64,000 nt of DNA, taken from positions 62,001 through 126,000 of the forward strand of contig NZ_VHIP01000006.1 in NCBI RefSeq assembly GCF_006494365.1, in the 5' to 3' direction. Both the position numbers and the translations under genes were made by a program. Shown in pieces: positions 47,034 to 55,130 of the stretch; position 1 is the first letter of the stretch, and each line of letters starts with the position of its first letter. The notes under the pieces are model-generated. The model was given only the letters and a program-made list of their open reading frames with translations. It made no database searches and was not told the DNA's origin. Source of the stretch: Aestuariibacter sp. GS-14. GTDB lineage: Bacteria > Pseudomonadota > Gammaproteobacteria > Enterobacterales > Alteromonadaceae.

Positions 47034-48992
47034 ATGACATTTAACAAACAGTCCCGTTCAATGCCCCGCTCACTGGTAGCCATGGCTTTACTCATTCAAA
47101 CCAGTGGCCAGGCGACAGCGAATACCGCTGACGCACCAGAAACCATTGTAGTTACCGGCACCCGAAGCGCCAAAGCACTCTATGCATCGCCGGTAAATGT
47201 CGAGATTATTGAGCAGGCCACTATCGAGCGATTATCACGAGGCACACTGCGGCAATTACTCGAGATCATGCCGGGCGTGGTGGTAACCCGAAGTCGCAAG
47301 GACGGATACAACATTCAGCTACAAGGATTCAGTGCCGATCGCGTATTAGTTTTGATGGACGGCCAGCCACTCATCTCTCCCACTGGTTCAGCGGTTGATT
47401 TGGACCAGATAAGCGTAAATAACATAAAGCAAATCGAGATAGTACGCGGTGCAGCCTCAGTGCTGTATGGCAGCTCAGCAATGGGCGGTGTAATCAACAT
47501 TATCACCGAAGCCCCCAGCGACGGTTTTGTGCGTTTAACGTTTGAGGCAAACAGTTACGCGAACAATGCCAGGGAAGAAGACAACTGGGGCCAGCTATAC
47601 CGCTTACAAGCAACCGACACTTTCTACGATTGGCAAACCAGCCTTAATGTGCAGTATATCGACGATCCGGGGTTTGATTACGATCCCGATACTGTGTTGC
47701 AAAACGGCGCGTCTAACGACAAAACCTTTTTACATGTTGACTTAGCCCGGGAATTCTCTGACCTGCGCTTTTCCAGCAAATCCCGCTGGTTTGCGGAAAA
47801 CAAACACAAGGTACTGTCTGCGGTACCCGGACAATCCTCGTTACTTAGCTACCAATCAGACGTCGAACAATGGCAGCAGGATATTCGCATAGCGAAAGCA
47901 AACGACTGGCACATCAGCGCACGGGCATTGGGGCACAGCGAAATCAGCGGCAATACTAACGGCCTGCGCGATACACAAATTGCTATGCAGGAACTGGAAT
48001 TGCAGAAAATCCTGATGGGCGATTGGGAATGGATTGCCGGTGTCACCTTGCATCAGGACCAATTGGATCAAATCAACCAGGCAACGGGTGTTGTGGAAGT
48101 GGACGACGCCAGTCGACAGTCGGCTGAGGGGTTCGCGCAAATCAATGCCAGTTGGCAGCACATGCAGTTTTTACTGGGATCGCGAATTCAGTACGACAGC
48201 GACTTTAACTGGCATCAGGCCTGGCGTGGCAGTGTGAGTTACCAACAAGCAATCGGACAGCACAACTTTCAATGGCGTGTTGGAGCCGGGCAAAGCTATC
48301 GTGTGCCCAACCTCAAAGAGCGTTACTACATATTTGACCACAGTAATCTGGGCTACATGATTATTGGCAACGACGAGCTGGTGCCGGAAACCGCCGACAA
48401 CCTGTCTGCGGGGCTGAAATGGCAATACAGTGCCGCGGAAGACTGGCAGTTTTCTACTGATGTCAATCTGCATTACACCGATGCTGACGACTTTATCATT
48501 ACCACCGCCAATGCCGATCTGTCTCAACAGGCGGGTGTTGATGTGTTTGTTTACAGCAATGTTGAGAAAGCGGTTATTCAGGGTTTCGATCTTGCATTGT
48601 CAGCAGAAAGCACGCACACAAAATGGCAGGTAAATTACAGCTACCTGGATGCCAAAGACGGCACTCAGCAGCGCCTGGCAGAACGCCCGCGTCATTTACT
48701 CAAAACCTCTGTTACCTATCAGATTTTACCCTGGGATGCCGATCTTCAGTTTTATGTGGTTGCCAGTGACGACGAATCCCCCGACAGCAGTTACACAGGC
48801 GTATACCGCGACCACGCCATTACCGCCAATGTGCAATTTAAACATCAGTTTTCCGACCACCTGAGTTGGCAGGTGGGCATAGAAAATATATTCGACCAAC
48901 ATCAGAACGCCGCAAAAACACAACAAAGCTTGTTCGATGCCCGCGGGCTCGAGAGTCGCCAGTTGGTGTTTAGCACGCAGTATCAATTTTAA
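47034..48992 (+). CDS. TonB-dependent haem receptor (HmuR-like)
   Basis: Outer-membrane receptor of 652 residues. Signal peptide around MPRSLVAMALLIQTSGQATA, TonB box PETIVVTGTR, plug domain with VVTRSRKDGYNIQLQGF and GAASVLYGSSAMGGVINII, then a 22-strand barrel ending in LVFSTQYQF. The segment SYRVPNLKERYYIFDHSN followed by GNDELVPE corresponds to the FRAP/NPNL region of haem receptors. The first ATG (47034) sits only 9 bases after the Fur box and lacks a ribosome site; the ATG at 47061 is the main alternative and starts the signal peptide. It heads the haem operon and depends on a TonB system such as that at 60.9-63.8 kb. Confidence 0.9.
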   Translation: MTFNKQSRSMPRSLVAMALLIQTSGQATANTADAPETIVVTGTRSAKALYASPVNVEIIEQATIERLSRGTLRQLLEIMPGVVVTRSRKDGYNIQLQGFSADRVLVLMDGQPLISPTGSAVDLDQISVNNIKQIEIVRGAASVLYGSSAMGGVINIITEAPSDGFVRLTFEANSYANNAREEDNWGQLYRLQATDTFYDWQTSLNVQYIDDPGFDYDPDTVLQNGASNDKTFLHVDLAREFSDLRFSSKSRWFAENKHKVLSAVPGQSSLLSYQSDVEQWQQDIRIAKANDWHISARALGHSEISGNTNGLRDTQIAMQELELQKILMGDWEWIAGVTLHQDQLDQINQATGVVEVDDASRQSAEGFAQINASWQHMQFLLGSRIQYDSDFNWHQAWRGSVSYQQAIGQHNFQWRVGAGQSYRVPNLKERYYIFDHSNLGYMIIGNDELVPETADNLSAGLKWQYSAAEDWQFSTDVNLHYTDADDFIITTANADLSQQAGVDVFVYSNVEKAVIQGFDLALSAESTHTKWQVNYSYLDAKDGTQQRLAERPRHLLKTSVTYQILPWDADLQFYVVASDDESPDSSYTGVYRDHAITANVQFKHQFSDHLSWQVGIENIFDQHQNAAKTQQSLFDARGLESRQLVFSTQYQF

Positions 48993-49009
48993 TCACAGCA
49001 GGAGTTTCC

Positions 49010-50116
49010 ATGAAGTTTTCAACCGCGCGTTTACCCGCCATGATCATCCCCGCCTCGATGGCAGTATTGTTAAGTGCCTGTGGCGGCAGCAGTAGCAATG
49101 GCAGTGCTACCCCGGTAGAAGAGAGCAGCACACAGGGCGAGATTTTCGGTCCATTCAGTACAGGATCCACCAGCGAACCTACCACTGTGTATTTTGATTT
49201 GGATACCCAAAGCACCGTTGAGCTCACCGATGAAGAAGCGGCGACTGATACCACATGGGACATTGCCTTTCGCCGCACCAAGGTATGGCTGAATACGGCT
49301 CAGGACAGCCCGGTTAGTCTGTATTTTACCGGTAATAATGCCGACTTCTTTGATGCTGACGGCAATGTGATTGCAGAGATGTTTACCGCGGCTACAGCGG
49401 ACAGTGAACTGGAAGATTACACTGCGATTACCCTGGCCGATGTGCCGGATGCAGAATCCTTTACCACAGATGAAGACGCGGCTGTGGTGGGCACCAGTTT
49501 TTACAATTACGACATGACTACTCACATAGTATCAGCCGCAGATGATGTGTATTACATTGTTTTTTCCGACAGTAACTACACAAAGTTTCGCGTGACCGAT
49601 ATACAGACAACCGGCCGCGAAATTGGCGAAATCACGTTTGAAATAGCCCACCAGAGTGTACTCGACGGACAGAGCGAATTTGCCGCGGCGCAAACGCTGA
49701 CAGTGCAAACCGAAGCCTGTACCGACGATACCTATATCGACTTTGACACTCAGACAACGGCAACCGCAGCAGACGACTGGGATCTCATGCTGACCTGTGG
49801 AGACAGTGGTGCCGCCTTTTCTCTGACACTGGCCGACGATGCCACCGTAATTAAAACCGATGGGCAAACCTATTCTGGGATCGATACAGCCGCCGCGCCC
49901 TATATGGGCTTTACCAGTGATGCCTATACCGAATACGCATTCGACGCTGCGCCCTGGTACTACTACGATGGCACCACGCACCTGCTGTATTCGCAATTTG
50001 GTGTTTATCTGATCCAGGTGGGCGAGGTGACTTACAAATTCCAAATCACCAGCTATTACGATGACGCGGGTACATCGGGTAATTTCAGCTTCCGCGCCGA
50101 CGCCATTACCGAATAA
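49010..50116 (+). CDS. HmuY-like haem-binding lipoprotein with two tandem domains
   Basis: A 368-residue lipoprotein (lipobox LLSAC, Cys24) related to HmuY, the surface hemophore-like protein of Porphyromonas gingivalis. Two repeats are visible: about 58-213 (YFDLDTQSTVEL, TTWDIAFRRTKVWL, FYNYDMTTHIVSAADDVYYIV, YTKFRV) and about 240-364 (YIDFDTQTTATAADDWDL, WYYYDGTTHLLYSQFGVYLIQ, TYKFQI). Each has a TTH histidine (H172 and H323) after a Tyr-rich strand. Very acidic overall. AGGAG is 6 bases before the ATG. It follows the receptor by 17 bases, so it probably captures haem at the surface for it. A 12-bp-stem hairpin follows. Confidence 0.85.
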   Translation: MKFSTARLPAMIIPASMAVLLSACGGSSSNGSATPVEESSTQGEIFGPFSTGSTSEPTTVYFDLDTQSTVELTDEEAATDTTWDIAFRRTKVWLNTAQDSPVSLYFTGNNADFFDADGNVIAEMFTAATADSELEDYTAITLADVPDAESFTTDEDAAVVGTSFYNYDMTTHIVSAADDVYYIVFSDSNYTKFRVTDIQTTGREIGEITFEIAHQSVLDGQSEFAAAQTLTVQTEACTDDTYIDFDTQTTATAADDWDLMLTCGDSGAAFSLTLADDATVIKTDGQTYSGIDTAAAPYMGFTSDAYTEYAFDAAPWYYYDGTTHLLYSQFGVYLIQVGEVTYKFQITSYYDDAGTSGNFSFRADAITE

Positions 50117-50123
50117 CCCATTA

Positions 50124-50155
50124 GCACCTGGCTTGCCACACACCAAGCCAGGTGC
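50124..50155 (+). promoter_or_regulatory. Intercistronic hairpin between the HmuY-like gene and hmuT
   Basis: Perfect 12-bp arms GCACCTGGCTTG / CAAGCCAGGTGC (50124-50135, 50144-50155) with an 8-base loop and no T-run. Such a stem can protect the upstream mRNA from 3' decay or cause partial termination, giving more receptor and HmuY-like protein than transporter. Confidence 0.7.
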
Positions 50156-50173
50156 GCCTGATGAGACTGATTT

Positions 50174-51028
50174 ATGCAACGTGTTCTGATATTTCTTTGT
50201 TCGCTCTGGCTGTGCAATGTCTCCGCCAATGAGCCAATGCGCATTGTTTCGGCCGGAGCCAGCGTAACCGAAATCCTGTTTGCACTGGACCGCGGTGACT
50301 ACGTAGTGGCTACCGACAGCACCAGCTTTTACCCGCATGAGGCAGCAACACTCACTAAGCTGGGCTATTTCCGCCAGCTCAGCACCGAAGGCGTACTGGC
50401 ACAACAGCCCACTCATCTGCTGGGTGCCGCTGCCACGGGTCCCGACGCGACCCTTGAACAACTAAAAACAGCCGGCGTTACTGTGATTACCTATAACCAA
50501 CCCCGCACCCTCGACGGCTTGTACAGTTTGATCACCGTCCTTGGCACGGATGTAGACGCGCAGGCGAACGCCACAGCACTTACCAGAAAGGTAAGCCAGG
50601 CCGTGGACGCCGTGCTGCATTCAGAAGAGGTAGCCACCATTAAGGGTAAAAAAGCTTTGTATGTTGTGGCCAATAACGACCGGGGGCTTACGGTAGCAGG
50701 CAGTGACACCTTACCCGATGCATTATTTTCGGCACTGGGAATGCAAAATATCGCCTCTGCGCTGAATGAGTACAAACTCATGAGCAACGAGAGTGTGATG
50801 CAAGCTAATCCGGATGTGATTTTTATGGCCAGTCACTTTGGCTCAGATCAGGCGGCGATGGATGCGTTATGCGCGCATCCGGCGATCACCATGACCAACG
50901 CCGGAAAACAGTGCGCCATAACCGCACTGTCCAGCGCCACCAGCCTGGGATTATCGCCACGTATTGCCGACACGCTCGCTCAAATTGTAACGGCTACCGC
51001 TAAAACGGAGCTCGCGCGCCGTGACTAA
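50174..51028 (+). CDS. hmuT: Haem ABC transporter, periplasmic binding protein
   Basis: Class III (BtuF-like) periplasmic binding protein of 284 residues; signal peptide MQRVLIFLCSLWLCNVSANE. The conserved haem-family stretch LGYFRQLSTEGVLAQQPTHLLG contains the tyrosine that in ShuT/PhuT-type proteins coordinates haem (assignment inferred). VVANNDRGLTVAGSDTLPDAL is also characteristic. Its stop overlaps the permease start by 8 bases. It delivers haem to HmuUV. Confidence 0.9.
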   Translation: MQRVLIFLCSLWLCNVSANEPMRIVSAGASVTEILFALDRGDYVVATDSTSFYPHEAATLTKLGYFRQLSTEGVLAQQPTHLLGAAATGPDATLEQLKTAGVTVITYNQPRTLDGLYSLITVLGTDVDAQANATALTRKVSQAVDAVLHSEEVATIKGKKALYVVANNDRGLTVAGSDTLPDALFSALGMQNIASALNEYKLMSNESVMQANPDVIFMASHFGSDQAAMDALCAHPAITMTNAGKQCAITALSSATSLGLSPRIADTLAQIVTATAKTELARRD

Positions 51029-52103
51029 CCTGTCTGCATCAGCCGTCGACATGCAGGTTAACCGGCATATTGTTGGTCGTGACGCCCGTCGACAACAGAT
51101 ATTGACGGTCGCATTGCTTGCGGTAGCCGTCAGTGCCTGGCTGTCGGTGTCACTGGGCAGCTACCAATGGCAATGGTCTGCTATTTGGCAGTACCTTACG
51201 GCAGATGACACCGCAGCACGCAATGTTGCAATGCAATGGTATGTGTTGTGGGATTTGCGCTTGCCAAGAACGCTGATGGCCATTTGCGTTGGTGCATTAC
51301 TGGGCATGGCAGGGTGTGCCATGCAAGGCCTGGTAAGAAACCCATTGGCCGATCCGGGCCTAATTGGTATATCCGGCGGTACAGCCGCCGCTGCGGCAAC
51401 CAGTATGGCAGTATTACCACTTTACTGGCCGGCGATCACGCCGTTTGCAACGGTGATCGCCGCTTTTTGCGGTGCATTGCTCACGGTAGCGATGGTGTTG
51501 CATATGGCAAAACGTCCTCATGGCGTAGCAGTGAGTACACTTATTCTGGCTGGCGTTGCCATTAATGCGTTAACGGGCACCGTAATTGGCGCAATCAGCT
51601 ACGTTGCCGATGACGACGCATTACGGCAAATATCTTACTGGACTATGGGCAGTCTGGCAGGCGCAAACTGGTTGCAAGTGGCAATGTTAAGCAGTTGCCT
51701 GCTGGTGAGCGCCTGTGTGTTCTGGCGTTGTCGCGCGGCATTAAACCTGTTTGCGCTGGGCGAACAAGAAGCTGCTTATCAGGGGCTTAACGTTACACGC
51801 TACAAAAACCTGCTGCTTTGGACAGTGGCCTTTGCAGTAGCACTGGCAACCGCGTTGTGCGGCATCATTGGTTTTATTGGTTTGGTTATTCCGCACATTT
51901 GCCGCAACTTAGTGGGTGTTGATCAGCGCTATCTGATGCCGGCCAGTGGCATTCTGGGCAGCGTATTGTTAGTACTGTCGGACTGTGTGTCCCGCAGTTT
52001 ATTCAGCCCGCTGGAAATCCCTATTGGGATCATCACTTCAGCAGTGGGTGCGCCGTTCTTTTTGTATTTACTCTACCAACAGCGGGGCCGCACAGATGAC
52101 TGA
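51021..52103 (+). CDS. hmuU: Haem ABC transporter, permease (FecCD family)
   Basis: A 360-residue integral membrane protein with about ten helices. FecCD signatures are LRLPRTLMAICVGALLGMAG, GLVRNPLADPGLIGISGG and GFIGLVIPHICRNLVG. Start is GTG at 51021, overlapping hmuT; the hmuV ATG overlaps its end by 8 bases. The homodimer forms the haem channel across the inner membrane. Confidence 0.93.
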   Translation: MTNLSASAVDMQVNRHIVGRDARRQQILTVALLAVAVSAWLSVSLGSYQWQWSAIWQYLTADDTAARNVAMQWYVLWDLRLPRTLMAICVGALLGMAGCAMQGLVRNPLADPGLIGISGGTAAAAATSMAVLPLYWPAITPFATVIAAFCGALLTVAMVLHMAKRPHGVAVSTLILAGVAINALTGTVIGAISYVADDDALRQISYWTMGSLAGANWLQVAMLSSCLLVSACVFWRCRAALNLFALGEQEAAYQGLNVTRYKNLLLWTVAFAVALATALCGIIGFIGLVIPHICRNLVGVDQRYLMPASGILGSVLLVLSDCVSRSLFSPLEIPIGIITSAVGAPFFLYLLYQQRGRTDD

Positions 52104-52893
52104 GCCTGTATTAGCCATTCATAATGCAACGGTTTCCCGTGGCAACCGCACGCTGATCAGCAATTTAACCGGCCAACTCAAACCCGGCGAAATGACCGCG
52201 GTTGTGGGTGAGAATGGCTGTGGAAAATCCACATTGCTTTTTCATTTAACCGGGATCCGCAATCACGACCTGCCGGTCACCCTGCATAACAAACCGTTAT
52301 CGGCGTGGTCTCCGTCTGCCATGGCAAAACAACGTGCAGTGATGCAGCAGCACCCCAACACACCGTTTGCCTACATGACCGACGAAATTCTGTTATTGGG
52401 CCGCAGCCTTTACAAAGAGCCCCTGACGTTGCGCACGGCCTGGGTAGCAACCGTTGCAGAATGGTTTGCATTAACCCACTTACTGGGGCGGGACATTCAA
52501 AGCCTCTCGGGCGGCGAACGGCAGCGGATATTTCTGGCCAAAGCCGTGTTGCAGCTCATACCGGAGCATCAACCACTAAATATCACGCCTGATTTTCATG
52601 GCAAATTACTGCTGCTGGATGAACCGACATCAGCACTGGATTTACGCCATCAGCGCGGCGTGATGGAGCAGCTTTCTTTGCTTGCGAAACGGGGATTGTC
52701 GGTATTGTGCATTAGTCATGACATCAACTTAGTGTCGCCATACTGCCAGCAAATGTGGGTCTTGGGCGAAGGGATTTGTATTGCTCAAGGCACACCGCAA
52801 CAAGTTTTAACCGAACCGGTGCTAACACGTTGTTATCGCACCCCAATTGAACTGATTGAACGCCCGGGTAAACCGCCTCTGGTTACCCATTAA
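52096..52893 (+). CDS. hmuV: Haem ABC transporter, ATPase
   Basis: A 265-residue ABC ATPase starting MTEPVLAIHNATVSRGN at 52096; the longer frame from 51985 would overlap hmuU heavily. Walker A GENGCGKST (38-46), signature LSGGERQR (137-144), Walker B LLLLDEPTSALD (171-182) and a switch His in SHDINLV are present. It powers HmuU. Confidence 0.94.
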   Translation: MTEPVLAIHNATVSRGNRTLISNLTGQLKPGEMTAVVGENGCGKSTLLFHLTGIRNHDLPVTLHNKPLSAWSPSAMAKQRAVMQQHPNTPFAYMTDEILLLGRSLYKEPLTLRTAWVATVAEWFALTHLLGRDIQSLSGGERQRIFLAKAVLQLIPEHQPLNITPDFHGKLLLLDEPTSALDLRHQRGVMEQLSLLAKRGLSVLCISHDINLVSPYCQQMWVLGEGICIAQGTPQQVLTEPVLTRCYRTPIELIERPGKPPLVTH

Positions 52894-52934
52894 CGGCGTG
52901 TTGTATAGTGATTTAACAAAAAATAGGAACTCCC

Positions 52935-53669
52935 ATGACCATGAAAACGCTCGCGTTTGAAGCCAAACAACTTTGTCGTACCCAGCACTCCGGCGTACTG
53001 AGTACCCAGTCGACATCGATGCCCGGCTACCCGTTTGGCTCCATTGTGCCATTTGTTATTACCCACACTGGAGAGGTAATCATTTACATCAGCGATATTG
53101 CGTTACATACCCGTAATATTAAAGCCGACAGCAAAGTTAGTCTGACTGTATTTGATCCCAGTGAAGATGACTCACAGGCAAATGGCCGTGTAACCATAAT
53201 GGGTGACGCCAGCCAGCTCACCGACGAAGCCGCAATCAGTTTGTGTTCAGAACAGTATTTTCAGCTATTTCCACAAGCGCGGGCTTATCAACAAACCCAT
53301 GATTTTCATTTCTACAAAATCAGTGTGGCACGCGTGCGTTTTATTGGTGGATTCGGCAAAATTCACTGGATCAATCCGGAGTACTGGCAAAGTAACACCG
53401 AGGAATGGCAAGCGAATACCGCTGGCATGATCAGCCACATGAACGACGATCATCAGGAAGCCATGCAACTCATTCTGGCGCATTTCGCCAACGTGAAAAC
53501 CAATAAGGTGACTATGTTGAGCGTATTTTCCGAAGGCGCGCATTATCAGTCAGCCGAAGGTAAGATTGTGTTTATTCCCTTTGCCGACCCCTGCCACAGC
53601 GGAATGGAAGTCCGTCAGGCGCTGGTGGCACAAACCAAAGCCTGTCGCGAGGCAATTGCTGAGGCCTGA
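52935..53669 (+). CDS. hugZ: HugZ/HutZ-family haem utilisation protein
   Basis: A 244-residue protein of the split-barrel (pyridoxamine-phosphate-oxidase-like) fold with a C-terminal DUF2470-like region (MISHMNDDHQEAMQLI). HutZ/HugZ proteins bind haem and release iron by oxidative ring opening; conserved elements seen are HSGVLSTQS, GYPFGSIVPFVI, LHTRNIKADSKVSLTVFD and VARVRFIGGFGKIHWI. It is the last gene of the Fur-controlled operon, so imported haem is processed in the cytoplasm. Confidence 0.9.
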   Translation: MTMKTLAFEAKQLCRTQHSGVLSTQSTSMPGYPFGSIVPFVITHTGEVIIYISDIALHTRNIKADSKVSLTVFDPSEDDSQANGRVTIMGDASQLTDEAAISLCSEQYFQLFPQARAYQQTHDFHFYKISVARVRFIGGFGKIHWINPEYWQSNTEEWQANTAGMISHMNDDHQEAMQLILAHFANVKTNKVTMLSVFSEGAHYQSAEGKIVFIPFADPCHSGMEVRQALVAQTKACREAIAEA

Positions 53670-53690
53670 TCTCACCTATCGGTAAATACA

Positions 53691-53715
53691 AAGCGAGGGT
53701 AATCCACCCTCGCTT
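53691..53715 (+). terminator. Terminator of the haem operon
   Basis: Ten-bp arms AAGCGAGGGT / ACCCTCGCTT with a five-base loop, 22 bases after the hugZ stop; the following GACTTTGACT is only moderately T-rich. Confidence 0.75.
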
Positions 53716-53801
53716 GACTTTGACTCATCGTAAACAGTATAGCTACAGGAAAAAACATGTTAGCGTGAGCAATTACACAAGGTGAGCCAAAGGGAAATAG
53801 G

Positions 53802-55118
53802 GTGTCGTTGAGCATTATCACTGCACGCGTTCGCGTTTTCTGGGAATCGTTGTCTACCAGCTACTGGTTTATACCAGTGATGATGATGTTGTGTAGTGTA
53901 GCCTTGTGCTACACCTGCTTGTCGGTCTTTGAACGTGCTTTTTTACCAGACATGCTGCGACCACTGGTCCCCGAAGTAACCACCGACAACGTTCAGCAGC
54001 TTTTGTCTACCGTTGCCGGTGCAATGATCACCTTTACCAGTATCGCTTTTTCTATGACTCTGGTTGCCCTTACCCTGGCCTCAAATCAGTTCGGCCCGCG
54101 ACTCATTCGCAACTTTATGAACGACAAAAGCACCCAGTCCGTGCTGGGGCTCATGGTGTCTACCTTTTTATTCTGCTTACTGTCGTTACACCATCTGTCG
54201 TCTATGTCTGATAACCAGGATGCCATTTCGCTGCTGGCGGGCATAACGGTATTCTTTGCCATCACAGACTGCGTAACCATTGTGTATTTTATTCATCACG
54301 TATCCCGCTCCATTCAGGCCGACCAGGTGATCGCGAATTGCTATACCGGGTTTTGTAACAGTATGGACGGCTTGTTACCCAAACCGGAATCCAACGCCGA
54401 TTTGCAGCCAGTCAATGAAAGCTGGCCCGGGCACGATGACAGTTTCGCGGTTGAACTGTATGCCGACTCAAGTGGTTACGTGCAAACCATTAACTATGCC
54501 AGCTTCCTGGCGCTACCTGCCGTAAAAGTGGTTGGTTGTGAAATTCACATCCGCAGCGGTGATCATGTGGTAAACGGTGATCGTCTGGTCACTGTTTACA
54601 GCAGACAACCCGTTGAGGCAGATACATTTGCATCCCTGTGTCGCGCTATCGTATTGGGAAGTGAACGCACCCCCATACAGGATCCGGAGTTCGCGATCAG
54701 TCAGTTGGTAGAGATCGCATTAAGGGCCTTGTCGCCGGGCATTAACGATCCCCATACTGCAATTACCTGTATCGATAAACTCACCGCGGCATGTGTGCTG
54801 ATTTGCCAACGCGAATTCCCCGCCAATACGCTGATAAACAAAAATACAGCGGTTTGGTTGAAGCGCAGGACATTCACATTCGAAGGTTTAATTGATACCG
54901 CTTACGCACAAATAAGACAGGCTGCCAGCGCGCAACCTGCCGTGCTCATTCACTTGTTAAAAAACTTAGCCAACCTGCTTCCACGTTGCACCGGCAGTGC
55001 CAGCTCAGCCGTTGCCCAGCACGCGAAAAGCATTTACGCGAGCAGCCAGTCACTAACCTTGTGTAGCAATGATCAATACGCACTGGACACCGCGATGTTA
55101 CCGTTTAAACAAACATAA
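53802..55118 (+). CDS. DUF2254 membrane protein
   Basis: A 438-residue protein with four N-terminal membrane helices in pairs (about 22-45, 68-92, 112-132, 140-165) and a soluble C-terminal half, as in DUF2254. Typical segments are GAMITFTSIAFSMTLVALTLASNQFGPRLI and VEIALRALSPGINDPHTAITCIDKL. Function is unknown. The start is GTG at 53802 with AGGGA upstream. It is convergent with phoD, 12 bases apart. Confidence 0.88.
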   Translation: MSLSIITARVRVFWESLSTSYWFIPVMMMLCSVALCYTCLSVFERAFLPDMLRPLVPEVTTDNVQQLLSTVAGAMITFTSIAFSMTLVALTLASNQFGPRLIRNFMNDKSTQSVLGLMVSTFLFCLLSLHHLSSMSDNQDAISLLAGITVFFAITDCVTIVYFIHHVSRSIQADQVIANCYTGFCNSMDGLLPKPESNADLQPVNESWPGHDDSFAVELYADSSGYVQTINYASFLALPAVKVVGCEIHIRSGDHVVNGDRLVTVYSRQPVEADTFASLCRAIVLGSERTPIQDPEFAISQLVEIALRALSPGINDPHTAITCIDKLTAACVLICQREFPANTLINKNTAVWLKRRTFTFEGLIDTAYAQIRQAASAQPAVLIHLLKNLANLLPRCTGSASSAVAQHAKSIYASSQSLTLCSNDQYALDTAMLPFKQT

Positions 55119-55130
55119 CAAGCCGCTGGT

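Noticed and set aside
49532-50461. Minus-strand open frame of 309 codons across the HmuY-like/hmuT junction
   Set aside because: It is Gly/Cys-rich antisense translation of two well-supported genes, and spans their hairpin.
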